Source of the DNA: an uncultured Steroidobacter sp.
Lineage (GTDB): Bacteria > Pseudomonadota > Gammaproteobacteria > Steroidobacterales > Steroidobacteraceae
Assembly (NCBI GenBank): GCA_938008435.1
Contig: CALLKK010000018.1
Location: 1-64,000 of the forward strand
Length of the DNA stretch: 64,000 bases
Direction of reading: 5' to 3'
The position numbers and the translations under genes are program-made. Below are positions 25,061 through 35,481 of the stretch, piece by piece (position 1 is the first letter of the stretch; every line of letters starts with the position of its first letter). The notes under the pieces are model-generated. The model was not told the DNA's origin. It made no database searches and saw only the letters and a program-made list of their open reading frames with translations.

Positions 25061-27916
25061 TTACGCCGTCTTGCGCTTCGGCCTGCGTGCGCGCTCGAGC
25101 ACTTCCTTCAAGTAGCGGCCCGTATACGAACGCTCGTTCGCGGCGATCTGCTCCGGCGTGCCGGTGGCGACGATCGTGCCGCCGCCGCTACCGCCTTCGG
25201 GGCCGAGGTCGATGATCCAATCGGCGGTCTTGATGACATCGAGATTGTGCTCGATGACGACGATGCTGTTGCCTTCGTCGCGCAGCCGATGCAGCACGCG
25301 CAGAAGCTGCTCGATGTCGTAGAAGTGCAGGCCGGTCGTCGGCTCGTCGAGTATGTACAGCGTGCGGCCGGTCGAGCGTTTCGAGAGCTCCTTGGCGAGC
25401 TTCACGCGTTGCGCTTCGCCGCCGGAGAGCGTCGTCGCGTTCTGTCCGAGACGAATATAGGAGAGCCCGACGTCGATCAGCGTCTCCAGCTTCGGCGCGA
25501 TGGTCGGGACGTTGCGGAAGAAGGCAAGCGCATCTTCCACCGTCATCTCGAGCACTTCGTTGATGTTCTTGCCCTTGTAGCGAATTTCGAGCGTCTCGCG
25601 GTTGTAGCGACAGCCCTTGCACACATCGCACGGCACGTAGACGTCGGGCAGGAAGTGCATTTCGACCTTGATGACACCGTCGCCCTGACATGCCTCGCAC
25701 CGTCCGCCCTTGACGTTGAAGCTGAAGCGGCCGGGCTCGTAGCCGCGCGCCCGCGCTTCGGACACGGAGGCAAAGATCTCGCGGATCGGCGTGAACAAGC
25801 CGGTGTAGGTGGCCGGATTGGAGCGCGGCGTACGTCCGATCGGGCTCTGATCGATGTCGATGACACGATCGATCTGATCGAGCCCTTCGATCGCATCGCA
25901 GGGCGCCGCATCGGTGGAGGCGTCGTTGAGCACGCGCGCGACATGCTTGTAGAGCGTGTCGTTCACGAGCGTCGACTTGCCTGAGCCCGACACGCCCGTC
26001 ACGCACGTCATCACGCCAAGCGGGATCTCCACGGTGATGCCGCGCAGATTGTTGCCGCGTGCGTTGACGATGCGCAGCACGCGATCCTTCTGCGGCGGCG
26101 TGCGCATCGTCGGCACCGGAATTTCGCGGGCGCCGGAAAGATACTGGCCGGTGAGCGAGCTCGGATTCTTGGCAATCTCCTGCGGCGAACCTTGCGCGAT
26201 GATTTGACCGCCGTGCACCCCGGCGCCGGGGCCCAAGTCGACGACGTAGTCGGCGCGGCGAATCGCGTCCTCATCGTGCTCGACCACGATCACGGTATTG
26301 CCGAGATCGCGCAGGCGCGTGAGCGTGGCGAGCAGGCGATCGTTGTCACGCTGATGCAAGCCGATCGAAGGTTCATCGAGGATGTACATGACGCCGACTA
26401 GACCCGAGCCGATCTGGCTCGCCAGCCGGATGCGTTGCGCTTCGCCGCCCGAGAGCGTCTCGGCGCTGCGATCGAGCGTCAGATAGTCGAGCCCGACGTC
26501 GCTCAGAAAACGCAGGCGATCCGAGATCTCCTTGACGATCTTGCCGGCGATCTCGCCGCGCCAGCCCGTGAGCGACAGCGAGCGGCTGAACTCGAGCGCT
26601 TCAGCCACCGACAGGCGCGCGATGTCGGGCAACGTGCGTTCCGCCACGAAGACGTGCCGCGCGGCGCGATTGAGCCGCGTGCCACCACACTCCGGGCACG
26701 GTTGATTGCTTAGATATTTGGCAAGCTCCTCGCGCACCGCGACCGATTCGGTCTCGCGGTAGCGGCGCTCGAGGTTCGGGATCACGCCTTCCCATTTGTG
26801 CGCTCGGCGCACGGTGCCGCCGCGCGTGTCGACGTAGCGGAACTCGATCTTCTCCTCGCCGCTGCCGTAGAGCACGATGCGCCGAACTTCCTCGCTCAGC
26901 TCCTCCCATGGCGTCTCGACGTCGAACTTGTAGTGCTTGGCGAGCGATTGCATGAGCGCGAAGTAATAGGTCGTGCGCCGGTCCCAGCCGCGGATGGCGC
27001 CGCCTGCAATCGACACGTTCGGATGGTGCACGACGCGCGCAGGATCGAAGAATTGCTGCACGCCGAGCCCGGAGCATGCCGGGCACGCGCCTGCCGGATT
27101 GTTGAACGAGAACAAGCGCGGCTCGAGCTCGGAGAGGCTGTAGCCGCAGATCGTGCACGCGAACTTGTCGGAGAAAACCAGCTCTTCGCGAGCGGGGTCG
27201 TCGAGGAAGGCGATGCGTGCAATTCCGCCCGACAGCTGCAAGGCGGTTTCGAACGACTCCGCGATACGTTGGCCCGCATCGGCGCGCACTTTGAAGCGAT
27301 CGACGACCGCCTCGATCGTGTGCTTCTTCTTCGCATCGAGCTTGGGAGGCGCATCGAGCTCGATGAGCTGGCCGTCGATGCGCGCCCGCACGAAACCCTG
27401 ACTGCGCAGCTGCTCGAGCACCTGCGCATGCTCGCCTTTGCGCGCGTCGATCAGCGGTGCGATGAGCGCAACCGGCGTGCCCTCGGGGAGCGAGAGCACC
27501 TGATCCACCATCTGACTGACGGTCTGCGCCGCGAGATCGATGCCGTGATCCGGGCAGCGCGGCGTGCCCACGCGCGCGAACAACAGGCGCAAGTGGTCGT
27601 AGATCTCGGTGACGGTGCCGACGGTCGAGCGCGGGTTGTGTGATGTCGATTTCTGCTCGATCGCGATCGCGGGCGAAAGGCCCTCGATGGCATCGACATC
27701 CGGCTTCTCCATGACGGAGAGGAACTGGCGCGCGTAGGCGGAGAGGGATTCGACATAACGACGCTGTCCCTCGGCGTAGATCGTGTCGAAGGCGAGCGAG
27801 GACTTGCCGGACCCCGACAGACCCGTGAACACGATGAGCTTGTCGCGCGGCAGCTCCAGATCGACGTTCTTCAGGTTGTGCGTGCGCGCGCGGCGGATGA
27901 TGATGGAAGAGGACAT
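25061..27916 (-). CDS. uvrA: UvrABC excinuclease subunit A
   Basis: UvrA is the damage-recognition ATPase of nucleotide excision repair and loads UvrB. The 951-residue product has two ABC cassettes: Walker A GLSGSGKSS near residue 32 and GVSGSGKST in the second half, each with an LSGGEAQR signature. Zinc modules are visible as CTICGYSLSELEPRLF with CPACSGLG, and CEACQGDGVIKVEMHFLPDV with CDVCKG. The start MSSSIIIRRARTHNLK (27916) is preferred; the longer frame adds 40 unrelated residues. It is divergent from ssb, the common arrangement. Confidence 0.98.
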   Translation of the reverse strand: MSSSIIIRRARTHNLKNVDLELPRDKLIVFTGLSGSGKSSLAFDTIYAEGQRRYVESLSAYARQFLSVMEKPDVDAIEGLSPAIAIEQKSTSHNPRSTVGTVTEIYDHLRLLFARVGTPRCPDHGIDLAAQTVSQMVDQVLSLPEGTPVALIAPLIDARKGEHAQVLEQLRSQGFVRARIDGQLIELDAPPKLDAKKKHTIEAVVDRFKVRADAGQRIAESFETALQLSGGIARIAFLDDPAREELVFSDKFACTICGYSLSELEPRLFSFNNPAGACPACSGLGVQQFFDPARVVHHPNVSIAGGAIRGWDRRTTYYFALMQSLAKHYKFDVETPWEELSEEVRRIVLYGSGEEKIEFRYVDTRGGTVRRAHKWEGVIPNLERRYRETESVAVREELAKYLSNQPCPECGGTRLNRAARHVFVAERTLPDIARLSVAEALEFSRSLSLTGWRGEIAGKIVKEISDRLRFLSDVGLDYLTLDRSAETLSGGEAQRIRLASQIGSGLVGVMYILDEPSIGLHQRDNDRLLATLTRLRDLGNTVIVVEHDEDAIRRADYVVDLGPGAGVHGGQIIAQGSPQEIAKNPSSLTGQYLSGAREIPVPTMRTPPQKDRVLRIVNARGNNLRGITVEIPLGVMTCVTGVSGSGKSTLVNDTLYKHVARVLNDASTDAAPCDAIEGLDQIDRVIDIDQSPIGRTPRSNPATYTGLFTPIREIFASVSEARARGYEPGRFSFNVKGGRCEACQGDGVIKVEMHFLPDVYVPCDVCKGCRYNRETLEIRYKGKNINEVLEMTVEDALAFFRNVPTIAPKLETLIDVGLSYIRLGQNATTLSGGEAQRVKLAKELSKRSTGRTLYILDEPTTGLHFYDIEQLLRVLHRLRDEGNSIVVIEHNLDVIKTADWIIDLGPEGGSGGGTIVATGTPEQIAANERSYTGRYLKEVLERARRPKRKTA

Positions 27917-28119
27917 GGGCTCGTCTGCGGGACCTCGGCCGTCAAGCGGGGGATCGAACACTATATGGCGACGTGCCGGGGCGAGCAAAAGCGCCGCAAC
28001 CGCATCTGCCGTGCCCGCCTGCGGCCAAGGGCTCAAATTGGGTGGAGCCCCGGATATTCGGCCTGCCCGCGCCGGATCGGCGGGTTACAATTCGCCTTCC
28101 TAACGAGTAGGGGTCTTAC

Positions 28120-28560
28120 ATGGCGCGCGGCATCAACAAAGTCATTTTGGTCGGCAACCTCGGCGCGGATCCGGACACCCGCTACATGCCGAGCGGCAGG
28201 GCGGTGACCAATATCCGCATCGCCACGAGCGAGACCTGGAAGGATCGCCAAACCGGCGACCAGCAGGAGCGCACCGAGTGGCATAACGTCGTGTTGTACG
28301 ACAAATTGGGCGAGATCGCCGCCGAATACCTGCGAAAAGGCTCTCAGGTGTACATCGAGGGAAGCTTGCGCACCCGCAAGTGGCAGGACAAGGAGGGCAA
28401 GGACCGCTACACGACCGAGATCATCGCGCGGGAGATGCAGATGCTCGGGGGGCGTGCGAGCGGCGAGCCGCGTCCGGCGCGTTCGGCGCCGGCGGAAGAC
28501 CGCGCCGCCCCGCCGCCGGCTGCCGATGTCGGCGAATTCGACGACGATATCCCGTTCTGA
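28120..28560 (+). CDS. ssb: Single-stranded DNA-binding protein
   Basis: SSB coats single-stranded DNA in replication and repair. Of 146 residues, 1-110 form the OB fold (GINKVILVGNLGADPDTRYM) and the rest is a flexible linker rich in Pro, Ala and Arg. It ends in the acidic tip DDDIPF that recruits partner proteins. Divergent from uvrA, with a likely shared control region. Confidence 0.98.
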   Translation: MARGINKVILVGNLGADPDTRYMPSGRAVTNIRIATSETWKDRQTGDQQERTEWHNVVLYDKLGEIAAEYLRKGSQVYIEGSLRTRKWQDKEGKDRYTTEIIAREMQMLGGRASGEPRPARSAPAEDRAAPPPAADVGEFDDDIPF

Positions 28561-28766
28561 CGGCGTTGGGGTGCACTTTCCAGCGATAGAAGACTTGCGA
28601 CACGACGCGGCTGCCTGCCGCCTCGTGCGCTGCTACGGGCCGTTGCGCGGGTCCTTCGTGCAGATTTTGAGCTGTCCGTCGCCCGGCATGCCGGGGTCGG
28701 GGTGCCGGCGGCCCGGATAGGCTTGCTATCCCGGCGCACTTCCTCCATTTTCTAGCGTCTACGATC

Positions 28767-30143
28767 ATGCCTCGCGTCTACATACGAACGTTCGGCTGTC
28801 AGATGAACGAGTACGACTCCGCCAAGATGGTGGACGTACTGCGGGAGGCGGCCGGTTACGAGCCCACCGACGATCCGGCGGAAGCCGATCTGCTGCTGCT
28901 CAATACGTGCTCCGTGCGCGAGAAGGCGCAGGAGAAGGTGTTCTCGCAGCTCGGCAGCTGGAAGCAGCTCAAGAAGGCCAAACCGCACTTGCTGATCGGC
29001 GTCGGCGGCTGCGTCGCGAGTCAGGAAGGCGAGGGCATCACGCGCCGCGCGCCGTATGTCGATCTGGTGTTCGGGCCGCAGACGCTGCATCGCCTGCCGG
29101 CGATGATCGACGAGATCAAGCGCAAGGGACGCTCGGTCGTCGACGTGAGCTTCCCCGAAATCGAGAAGTTCGACTCGTTGCCCGCACCGCGTGCGGAAGG
29201 CGCGACGGCATTCGTGTCGATCATGGAAGGGTGCAGCAAGTACTGCACGTTCTGCGTGGTGCCGTACACGCGCGGCGATGAGATCAGCCGTCCTTTCGAG
29301 GACGTGATGGCCGAGATTCGTGCGCTCGCCGAGCAGGGCGTGCGCGAGGTGAATCTGCTCGGGCAGAACGTCAATGCCTATCGCGGCCCGATGGACGACG
29401 GCACGCTGTGCGATCTTGCGACGCTCATCTATTACGTCGCCGAAGTCGACGGCATCGAGCGCATTCGCTTCACGACGTCGCATCCGGTCGAGTTCAGCGA
29501 CGCGTTGATCGAGGCGTATCGCGACATTCCCAAGCTCGCCAATTACCTGCACTTGCCCGTGCAGTCGGGCTCGGACCGGATCCTCGCTGCCATGAAGCGC
29601 GGCTACACCGCGCTCGAGTACAAGCAGAAGATCCGCAAGCTCCGCGCGGTGCGCCCCGACATCAGCATCTCTTCGGACTTCATCGTCGGCTTCCCGGGCG
29701 AGACCGAGCGCGATTTCGAGCAGACGATGAATCTCATCGCGGAAGTCGGATTCGACCAGTCGTTCAGCTTCATCTACAGCCGTCGTCCCGGCACGCCGGC
29801 CGCTTCGCTACCTGACGACGTTTCGCCGGAGGAAAAGCAGCAGCGGCTCGCATTGCTGCAGGCGCGCATCGATCAACAGGCGATGGCGATCAGCCAGCGC
29901 ATGGTGGGTACGGTGCAGCGCGTGCTGGTCGAGCGGCCGTCGAAGAAGAACCCGCATCAGCTCGCCGGGCGCACGGAGAACATGCGCTGGGTGAACTTCG
30001 ACGGGCCCGAGACATTGATCAATCAGTTCGCCGACGTCCTGATCACCGAGGCGCTGCCGAATTCCCTGCGCGGGCGCTGGGTGCCGTCGACGCAACGCGA
30101 GGCGGCGCCGCAGCAGGCCTGCGCGTCGGTTGGCGCGGGATGA
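28767..30143 (+). CDS. miaB: tRNA-2-methylthio-N6-dimethylallyladenosine synthase
   Basis: MiaB adds a methylthio group to i6A37 in tRNAs that read codons starting with U. The 458-residue product has the N-terminal domain with an auxiliary-cluster cysteine in TFGCQMNEYDS, the radical SAM motif CSKYCTFCVVPYTRG near residue 157, and a C-terminal TRAM domain. It heads the conserved miaB-phoH-ybeY-corC-lnt group. Confidence 0.97.
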   Translation: MPRVYIRTFGCQMNEYDSAKMVDVLREAAGYEPTDDPAEADLLLLNTCSVREKAQEKVFSQLGSWKQLKKAKPHLLIGVGGCVASQEGEGITRRAPYVDLVFGPQTLHRLPAMIDEIKRKGRSVVDVSFPEIEKFDSLPAPRAEGATAFVSIMEGCSKYCTFCVVPYTRGDEISRPFEDVMAEIRALAEQGVREVNLLGQNVNAYRGPMDDGTLCDLATLIYYVAEVDGIERIRFTTSHPVEFSDALIEAYRDIPKLANYLHLPVQSGSDRILAAMKRGYTALEYKQKIRKLRAVRPDISISSDFIVGFPGETERDFEQTMNLIAEVGFDQSFSFIYSRRPGTPAASLPDDVSPEEKQQRLALLQARIDQQAMAISQRMVGTVQRVLVERPSKKNPHQLAGRTENMRWVNFDGPETLINQFADVLITEALPNSLRGRWVPSTQREAAPQQACASVGAG

Positions 30144-30267
30144 ACGTCGTGCGAGTGTCGTCGCCCTCGAGCGCCGCTACGGCCACGTCGTTGCGTAAAC
30201 GAGGTGTGCGCGGCGCGCCAACTGTTCATTGTTCGTCGGGACTTCCGCCCCCACACCATAGCCTCAC

Positions 30268-31263
30268 ATGAGCGTTCCTCTCGCGACTCGCGATCTCGCA
30301 TTCGAGCCGGTCGACAACGCGCGGCTCGCGAATTTCGTCGGACCGATGGATGAAAACCTGCGGCACGTCGAGCAGCGGCTCAACGTGCAGGTGCGCCGGC
30401 GCGGCGGTTGGGTCGAAGTCTCGGGCACACCCGAAGCGACGATCGCCGCCGAGCAGGTGCTGAGGCGGCTGTTCGAGCTGTCCGCCAACGAGCCGCTCAC
30501 GCCCGATCGCGTCCACCTCGCAGTGCAGGAGGCGGGCATGGAAGCGGCGCCCGCCGTCGTTTCGCGCGCGCCGGATGAGGTTTTGATTCACACGCGTCGC
30601 GGCGGCATTCGCGGGCGCGGCCCGAATCAGAAGCAGTATCTGCACAACATCCGCACGCACGATCTGACGTTCGGCATCGGACCGGCCGGCACGGGCAAGA
30701 CCTATCTTGCGGTGGCCTGCGCCGTCGAGGCGCTGCAGACCGATCGCGTGCGCCGCATCGTGCTGGTGCGGCCTGCGGTGGAAGCAGGTGAGCGGCTCGG
30801 CTTTTTGCCCGGCGACATCGGTCAGAAGGTCGATCCTTACTTGCGGCCGATGTACGACGCGCTCTACGACATGATGGGATTCGATCGCGTCGCACGTGCG
30901 ATCGAGCGGCAGGTGATCGAGATCGCGCCGCTTGCGTTCATGCGCGGACGCTCTCTCAACGATTCGTTCATCATCCTCGACGAAGGCCAGAACACGACCG
31001 TCGAGCAGATGAAGATGTTCTTGACGCGCATCGGTTTCGGCTCGAAAGCGGTCGTGACCGGCGACGTGACGCAGACGGACTTGCCGAAGCAGCAGATGTC
31101 GGGCTTGAAGCACGTGATCAACATCCTACAAGGCGTCGAGAGCGTCGCTTTCACGTTCTTCAACTCGAAGGATGTGGTGCGTCATCCGCTGGTTCAGCGC
31201 ATCGTCGAGGCGTACGAGCGTCATCAGACGAAGCCGGGCGAAACGCGCGGCGAGGGCGAGTGA
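30268..31263 (+). CDS. ybeZ: PhoH-like ATPase (YbeZ)
   Basis: The 331-residue product is a cytoplasmic P-loop NTPase with Walker A GPAGTGKTYLAVA near residue 136 and Walker B IILDEGQNTT. An N-terminal KH-like region precedes the ATPase. In E. coli YbeZ works with the endoribonuclease YbeY, encoded next. The stop overlaps the ybeY start by 4 bp. Confidence 0.95.
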   Translation: MSVPLATRDLAFEPVDNARLANFVGPMDENLRHVEQRLNVQVRRRGGWVEVSGTPEATIAAEQVLRRLFELSANEPLTPDRVHLAVQEAGMEAAPAVVSRAPDEVLIHTRRGGIRGRGPNQKQYLHNIRTHDLTFGIGPAGTGKTYLAVACAVEALQTDRVRRIVLVRPAVEAGERLGFLPGDIGQKVDPYLRPMYDALYDMMGFDRVARAIERQVIEIAPLAFMRGRSLNDSFIILDEGQNTTVEQMKMFLTRIGFGSKAVVTGDVTQTDLPKQQMSGLKHVINILQGVESVAFTFFNSKDVVRHPLVQRIVEAYERHQTKPGETRGEGE

Positions 31264-31856
31264 GCTTGGCGTTGGCGCGATCGAAGCGAACCCGGCGCGG
31301 TGCGGCCGCCCGGGCGACAGCGAAATCGGATGCTGGACACGACGGTGGACGATTGATCGTGACGGTGCAATTGGCCACGCGGCGCCGCGGTGTGCCGCAC
31401 GCACGGACGCTTGCCGCATGGGCGCGCGAGGCGTTCGCCGCGGCAGAACGCAAGCGCGTGCCGGCCGGTCCGCTCGGGCTCACGATTCGCATCGTCGGCG
31501 CGGCCGAAAGTCGTCGTCTCAATCGAACTTGGCGGGGCAAGGACAAGCCGACGAACGTGCTGTCTTTCCCTACGCTGGATACGGCCGCAGAGCCGTGGCT
31601 GAGCGCCGCTGCGGCCGATTTGGAGCATCCGCTCGGCGATCTCGTCATTTGCGCGCCGGTCGTTGCGCGCGAGGCGCGCGAGCAGAAGAAGCCGAGCAGC
31701 GCGCATTGGGCGCACATGGTCGTTCATGGCGTGCTGCACCTTTTGGGGTACGATCACGAGTGCGAGCCGGATGCTGCACGGATGGAAGGCCTCGAGATTC
31801 GCATCTTGCAGCGCATGGGCATCGCGAATCCGTATCTCGATGCCGTGGCTGCTTGA
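31260..31856 (+). CDS. ybeY: Endoribonuclease YbeY
   Basis: YbeY is a metal-dependent RNase for 16S rRNA maturation and 70S quality control. The zinc motif HGVLHLLGYDH is complete. The GTG start overlaps the ybeZ stop and gives 198 residues, about 40 more than E. coli, because of an Arg/Ala-rich N-terminal extension. A shorter GTG start inside (VTVQLATRRR) would remove it, so the extension may not be translated. Confidence 0.94.
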   Translation: MSLALARSKRTRRGAAARATAKSDAGHDGGRLIVTVQLATRRRGVPHARTLAAWAREAFAAAERKRVPAGPLGLTIRIVGAAESRRLNRTWRGKDKPTNVLSFPTLDTAAEPWLSAAAADLEHPLGDLVICAPVVAREAREQKKPSSAHWAHMVVHGVLHLLGYDHECEPDAARMEGLEIRILQRMGIANPYLDAVAA

Positions 31857-31892
31857 TTCGGTCTCATAGATACACAACCGTTCACGACGCTT

Positions 31893-32756
31893 ATGTCTGA
31901 GGGCAACAGTAGTTCTGGAAGTCATTCTGGAAGATGGTTCAAACGTCTCACGGAAACCTTCAGCGGTGAGCCGAAGAACCTAGAGGAGCTGTCCGAAGTC
32001 ATCGCTCACGCCCGCGAGCGGGGCATCATCAATCAAGACGCCGCAGAGATGCTCGAAGGCGTGCTGGAGGTCGCGGAGCTGCAGGTACGCGACATCATGG
32101 TGCCGCGCTCGCAGATGGTCGTCGTCAATCGCGACGACACGCCAGAAGCCATCCTGCCTGCCATCATCGATTCGGGACACTCGCGCTTTCCCGTCATCGG
32201 CGAGGATCGCGACGAAGTCGTCGGTATTCTGCTCGCCAAGGATCTGCTGCGCTTTTTCGTCGAGGGCGGCAAGGATCGGTTCGACATCAAGGAGTGTCTG
32301 CGTCCTGCCGTGTTCATTCCCGAGAGCAAGCGGCTCAACGTGCTGCTCAAGGAATTTCGCGCGAGCCACCATCACATGGCCATCGTCGTCGACGAGTACG
32401 GCGGCGTCTCCGGGCTCGTCACGATCGAAGACGTGCTAGAGCAGATCGTCGGCGACATCGGCGATGAATACGACACCGACGACGATCTCGACATTCGGCG
32501 CGAAGGCGAGCGCCAATTCACCGTCAAGGGTCAGACGCGCATCCACGAATTCAACGAATACTTCGGCACCGACTTCAGCGACGAGGAGTTCGATACGATC
32601 GGCGGCCTTGCCACGCACTTCCTCGGTCGTCTGCCGCGCCGCGGCGAGTCGTTCGTCATGAACGGCTTGGAGTTTCGCGTGCTGCGCGCGGATCGGCGCC
32701 GGCTCGACACGCTGCGCGTCGTCACGCCGCAGGACATCGTCAAGGAAGAGCTTTGA
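31893..32756 (+). CDS. corC: CorC/HlyC-family CBS-domain protein (YbeX)
   Basis: The 287-residue product has two CBS domains from about residue 65 (VRDIMVPRSQM, then HHHMAIVVDEYGGVSGLVTIED) and a C-terminal CorC_HlyC domain (FDTIGGLATHFLGRLPRRGE). It lacks the N-terminal membrane domain of larger homologues. Proposed roles include cobalt/magnesium efflux and ribosome-linked functions; its position between ybeY and lnt is conserved in proteobacteria. Confidence 0.95.
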   Translation: MSEGNSSSGSHSGRWFKRLTETFSGEPKNLEELSEVIAHARERGIINQDAAEMLEGVLEVAELQVRDIMVPRSQMVVVNRDDTPEAILPAIIDSGHSRFPVIGEDRDEVVGILLAKDLLRFFVEGGKDRFDIKECLRPAVFIPESKRLNVLLKEFRASHHHMAIVVDEYGGVSGLVTIEDVLEQIVGDIGDEYDTDDDLDIRREGERQFTVKGQTRIHEFNEYFGTDFSDEEFDTIGGLATHFLGRLPRRGESFVMNGLEFRVLRADRRRLDTLRVVTPQDIVKEEL

Positions 32757-32865
32757 GCCGGCTCGAAGCGGCGGCTGCCGTGACCCACGGACGCGCGCGA
32801 ACGATTGCGCAATGCTTGCGTGCGCGGCCTGCGCCGCAAGCGCGTGCGTGTGCGCTACAGTTCGC

Positions 32866-34452
32866 ATGATGCGCGACGCGTTGGATCGATTCTTTGCCTC
32901 TACGCTGGCCGTTTGGCTCGCCATGCCGCTCGGTGCGGCGGTGGCGCTTGCGTTCGCGCCCTTCGACTTCTGGCCGATTGCCTATGCGGCGATGGCGTTT
33001 CTCTTTCTGGCGTGGGCCGATGCGTCACCGCGGCGTGCCGCGAAGATCGGCTTTCTGTTCACCGCGGGCACTTATCTAGCGGGCACGTACTGGCTCTATC
33101 ACAGCATCTACGAGATCGGTAAAGCGCCGCTGCCGCTGACGCTGTTCGTGATGTTCGCGCTGGTGGCGATCATGGGCGCGTACACGGCGGGGCTCGGCTA
33201 TCTCGTCGCACGATGGCTCGTGCCGCGCGCAGCAACATCGCCAGCGGGCCAGCATGCGAACGATGCGCGCACGGTGTTGTCGCTGCTGTTCGCAATGCCG
33301 GCAGCGTGGGTGCTGCTCGAATGGTTCCGCGGCTGGTTCCTGAGCGGGTTTCCGTGGCTTGCGCTCGGCTACACGCATCTCGATACGTCCGTATCGGCGC
33401 TCGCGCCCGTGGGCGGCATTTACACGCTCAGTTTCGCGGTTGCCGTCTGCGCCGGCGCGCTTGGCGTCATCGTCCGCTGTCGCGGTCGTACGCGCGTGTG
33501 GGGCATCGTGGCGCTGGCGGTCGTGTGGCTCGCGGGCTTGCTGCTGTCGCTGCCGCAATGGACGGAGCCGAACGGCCGCACACTGTCGGTCGCCGTCGTG
33601 CAAGGCGCGGTTCGCCAGGACCTCAAGTGGAGCCCGGAGCAGCGCGATGCCACGATCGAGCTCTACACGACGCTCACCGAGCCTCATCTCGGCGCCGATT
33701 TGATCGTTTGGCCCGAAGCGGCGCTGCCGGCGCTCGCGCACGAGCTCGTGCCCGTGCTCGAGCGCGAGTGGTCCAAGGCGAGCGAGCGGGGCTCTGCGCT
33801 CGTCATCGGCCAGCTGCGTTACGACTTCGAGTCGAAGGCGTATTACAACGCCGTGCTGGCGCTCGCCGACGAGCCGCAGTGGTATGCGAAGCGCCGTCTC
33901 GTTCCCTTCAGCGAATTCTTTCCAGTGCCGGATTGGGCCAAGGAATGGCTGCGCGGCATGAAGCTGCCTTACAGCGGCTTTGCGGCCGGCGAGCCCGATC
34001 AGCCGGCGCTCGATGCCGCAGGCGAGAAGCTCGGCGTGACCATCTGCTACGAAGACGCGTATGCCTCCGATCAGCTCGCGGTGCTACGCGAGGCAACGTT
34101 GCTCGTCAACGTCACCAACGATGCGTGGTTCGGCGATTCGACCGCCGCGCACCAGCATCTGCAGATCAGCCGCATGCGCGCGCTCGAGGCGGGACGGCCG
34201 CTCATCCGTGCAGCCAACGACGGTATCTCGGCCGTGATCGGCGCAGACGGACGCGTCAGCCACTCTCTGCCGCGGTTCCAGCCGGGCGTGCTCACTGCGA
34301 CGGTCGAACCCCATCGAGGCCTGACGCCCTATGCGCGCGTGGGCAACGTACCCATCGTGATGCTGTGTGCATTGCTCGTCGGCGCGACGGCGTGGCAAAG
34401 CCGACGGCGAGCGCGCGCGAGCAGCGAGCAGGACCAAGCCATCGAGGTTTGA
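32866..34452 (+). CDS. lnt: Apolipoprotein N-acyltransferase
   Basis: Lnt adds the third acyl chain to lipoproteins in the inner membrane. The 528-residue product has about seven membrane helices at the N-terminus and one at the C-terminus around a periplasmic nitrilase domain. The catalytic triad is seen as Glu in LIVWPEAALP, Lys in YAKRRLVPFSEFFP and Cys in VTICYEDAYAS. ATG 32866 is the first of two adjacent ATGs; the upstream frame (32812) is Cys/Ala-rich and unlikely. Confidence 0.96.
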   Translation: MMRDALDRFFASTLAVWLAMPLGAAVALAFAPFDFWPIAYAAMAFLFLAWADASPRRAAKIGFLFTAGTYLAGTYWLYHSIYEIGKAPLPLTLFVMFALVAIMGAYTAGLGYLVARWLVPRAATSPAGQHANDARTVLSLLFAMPAAWVLLEWFRGWFLSGFPWLALGYTHLDTSVSALAPVGGIYTLSFAVAVCAGALGVIVRCRGRTRVWGIVALAVVWLAGLLLSLPQWTEPNGRTLSVAVVQGAVRQDLKWSPEQRDATIELYTTLTEPHLGADLIVWPEAALPALAHELVPVLEREWSKASERGSALVIGQLRYDFESKAYYNAVLALADEPQWYAKRRLVPFSEFFPVPDWAKEWLRGMKLPYSGFAAGEPDQPALDAAGEKLGVTICYEDAYASDQLAVLREATLLVNVTNDAWFGDSTAAHQHLQISRMRALEAGRPLIRAANDGISAVIGADGRVSHSLPRFQPGVLTATVEPHRGLTPYARVGNVPIVMLCALLVGATAWQSRRRARASSEQDQAIEV

Positions 34453-34685
34453 GGCGCGTTGGCCGCGTGCCGACGCGGCGCTATCCGCTGCGGAGCGGTT
34501 TCTTTATCATCGGTCCTCGAGCCTGTCTCGCGGTCCGATGGGTGCTGTGAGCTTGCCTGCTGGCGCGGGCATCGAAGCGCGAGCGCGCGGAGGTTCGCAG
34601 GCGGCTCTCAGGTCCGGCCGAACACAACAATGAATGTGCTTTTCCGGCCGTTTCTCGCACTGCTTGGCCGGTCGCGCGCAACGCA

Positions 34686-35468
34686 ATGGAAAATCTGCTG
34701 CAAGTCATTCTTCTCGGGATCATCGAAGGGATCACGGAATTTCTGCCGATCTCGAGCACGGGACATCTGCTCATCGCGCAACAGTGGCTCGGCCGACGCA
34801 GCGAGCTCTTCACGGTGGCGATCCAAGCCGGTGCGATCCTCGCCGTCGTCGTCATCTACTGGCGGCGCCTCTTGGACATGACGATTCACTTCGCGCGGCC
34901 CGAGCAGCGCGACTACCTGTACAAGCTGGCCGTAGCGTTCTTCATCACCGTGATCGGCGGCCTCGTCGCCAAGCAGTTGGGGCTCGAGCTGCCGGAAACG
35001 GTGGCGCCCGTCGCATGGGCGCTCATCCTCGGCGGGTTCGTCATTTTCGCAGTCGAGGCGTATGCGGCACGGCAGCCCGAGCGCGATACGCTCACCTGGA
35101 ACGTGGCGTTCTGGGTCGGTATCGGACAAATCATCGCTGCGGTGTTTCCGGGCACGTCGCGCTCGGCAGCGACGATCTTCGCGGCCATGCTGGCGGGCAT
35201 GACCTCGCGTCCTGCCGCCGCAGAGTTTTCCTTCATCGTCGGCATTCCGACCATGTTCGCGGCGACGGCGTACGAGTTCATGGATCTGTACGCCGACGGC
35301 AACATGGCCGAAGAGAATTGGACGGATGTCGCGGTCGGCTTCGTGGTGTCGGCGATCGTGGCGTTCATCGCCGTGAAATGGCTGCTGCGCTACATCCAGA
35401 CACACCGCTTCACGCCGTTCGCCTGGTACAGAATCGTCTTCGGCGCGGCATTGCTTGCGCTGCTATGA
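34686..35468 (+). CDS. uppP: Undecaprenyl-diphosphatase
   Basis: UppP (BacA) recycles the C55 lipid carrier for peptidoglycan and polysaccharide export. The 260-residue membrane protein has both family motifs, EGITEFLPISSTGHLLIA near residue 14 and VFPGTSRSAATI near residue 153. The 233 bp before it, after lnt, hold no recognised gene. Confidence 0.97.
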   Translation: MENLLQVILLGIIEGITEFLPISSTGHLLIAQQWLGRRSELFTVAIQAGAILAVVVIYWRRLLDMTIHFARPEQRDYLYKLAVAFFITVIGGLVAKQLGLELPETVAPVAWALILGGFVIFAVEAYAARQPERDTLTWNVAFWVGIGQIIAAVFPGTSRSAATIFAAMLAGMTSRPAAAEFSFIVGIPTMFAATAYEFMDLYADGNMAEENWTDVAVGFVVSAIVAFIAVKWLLRYIQTHRFTPFAWYRIVFGAALLALL

Positions 35469-35481
35469 GCATGAGGCTGCC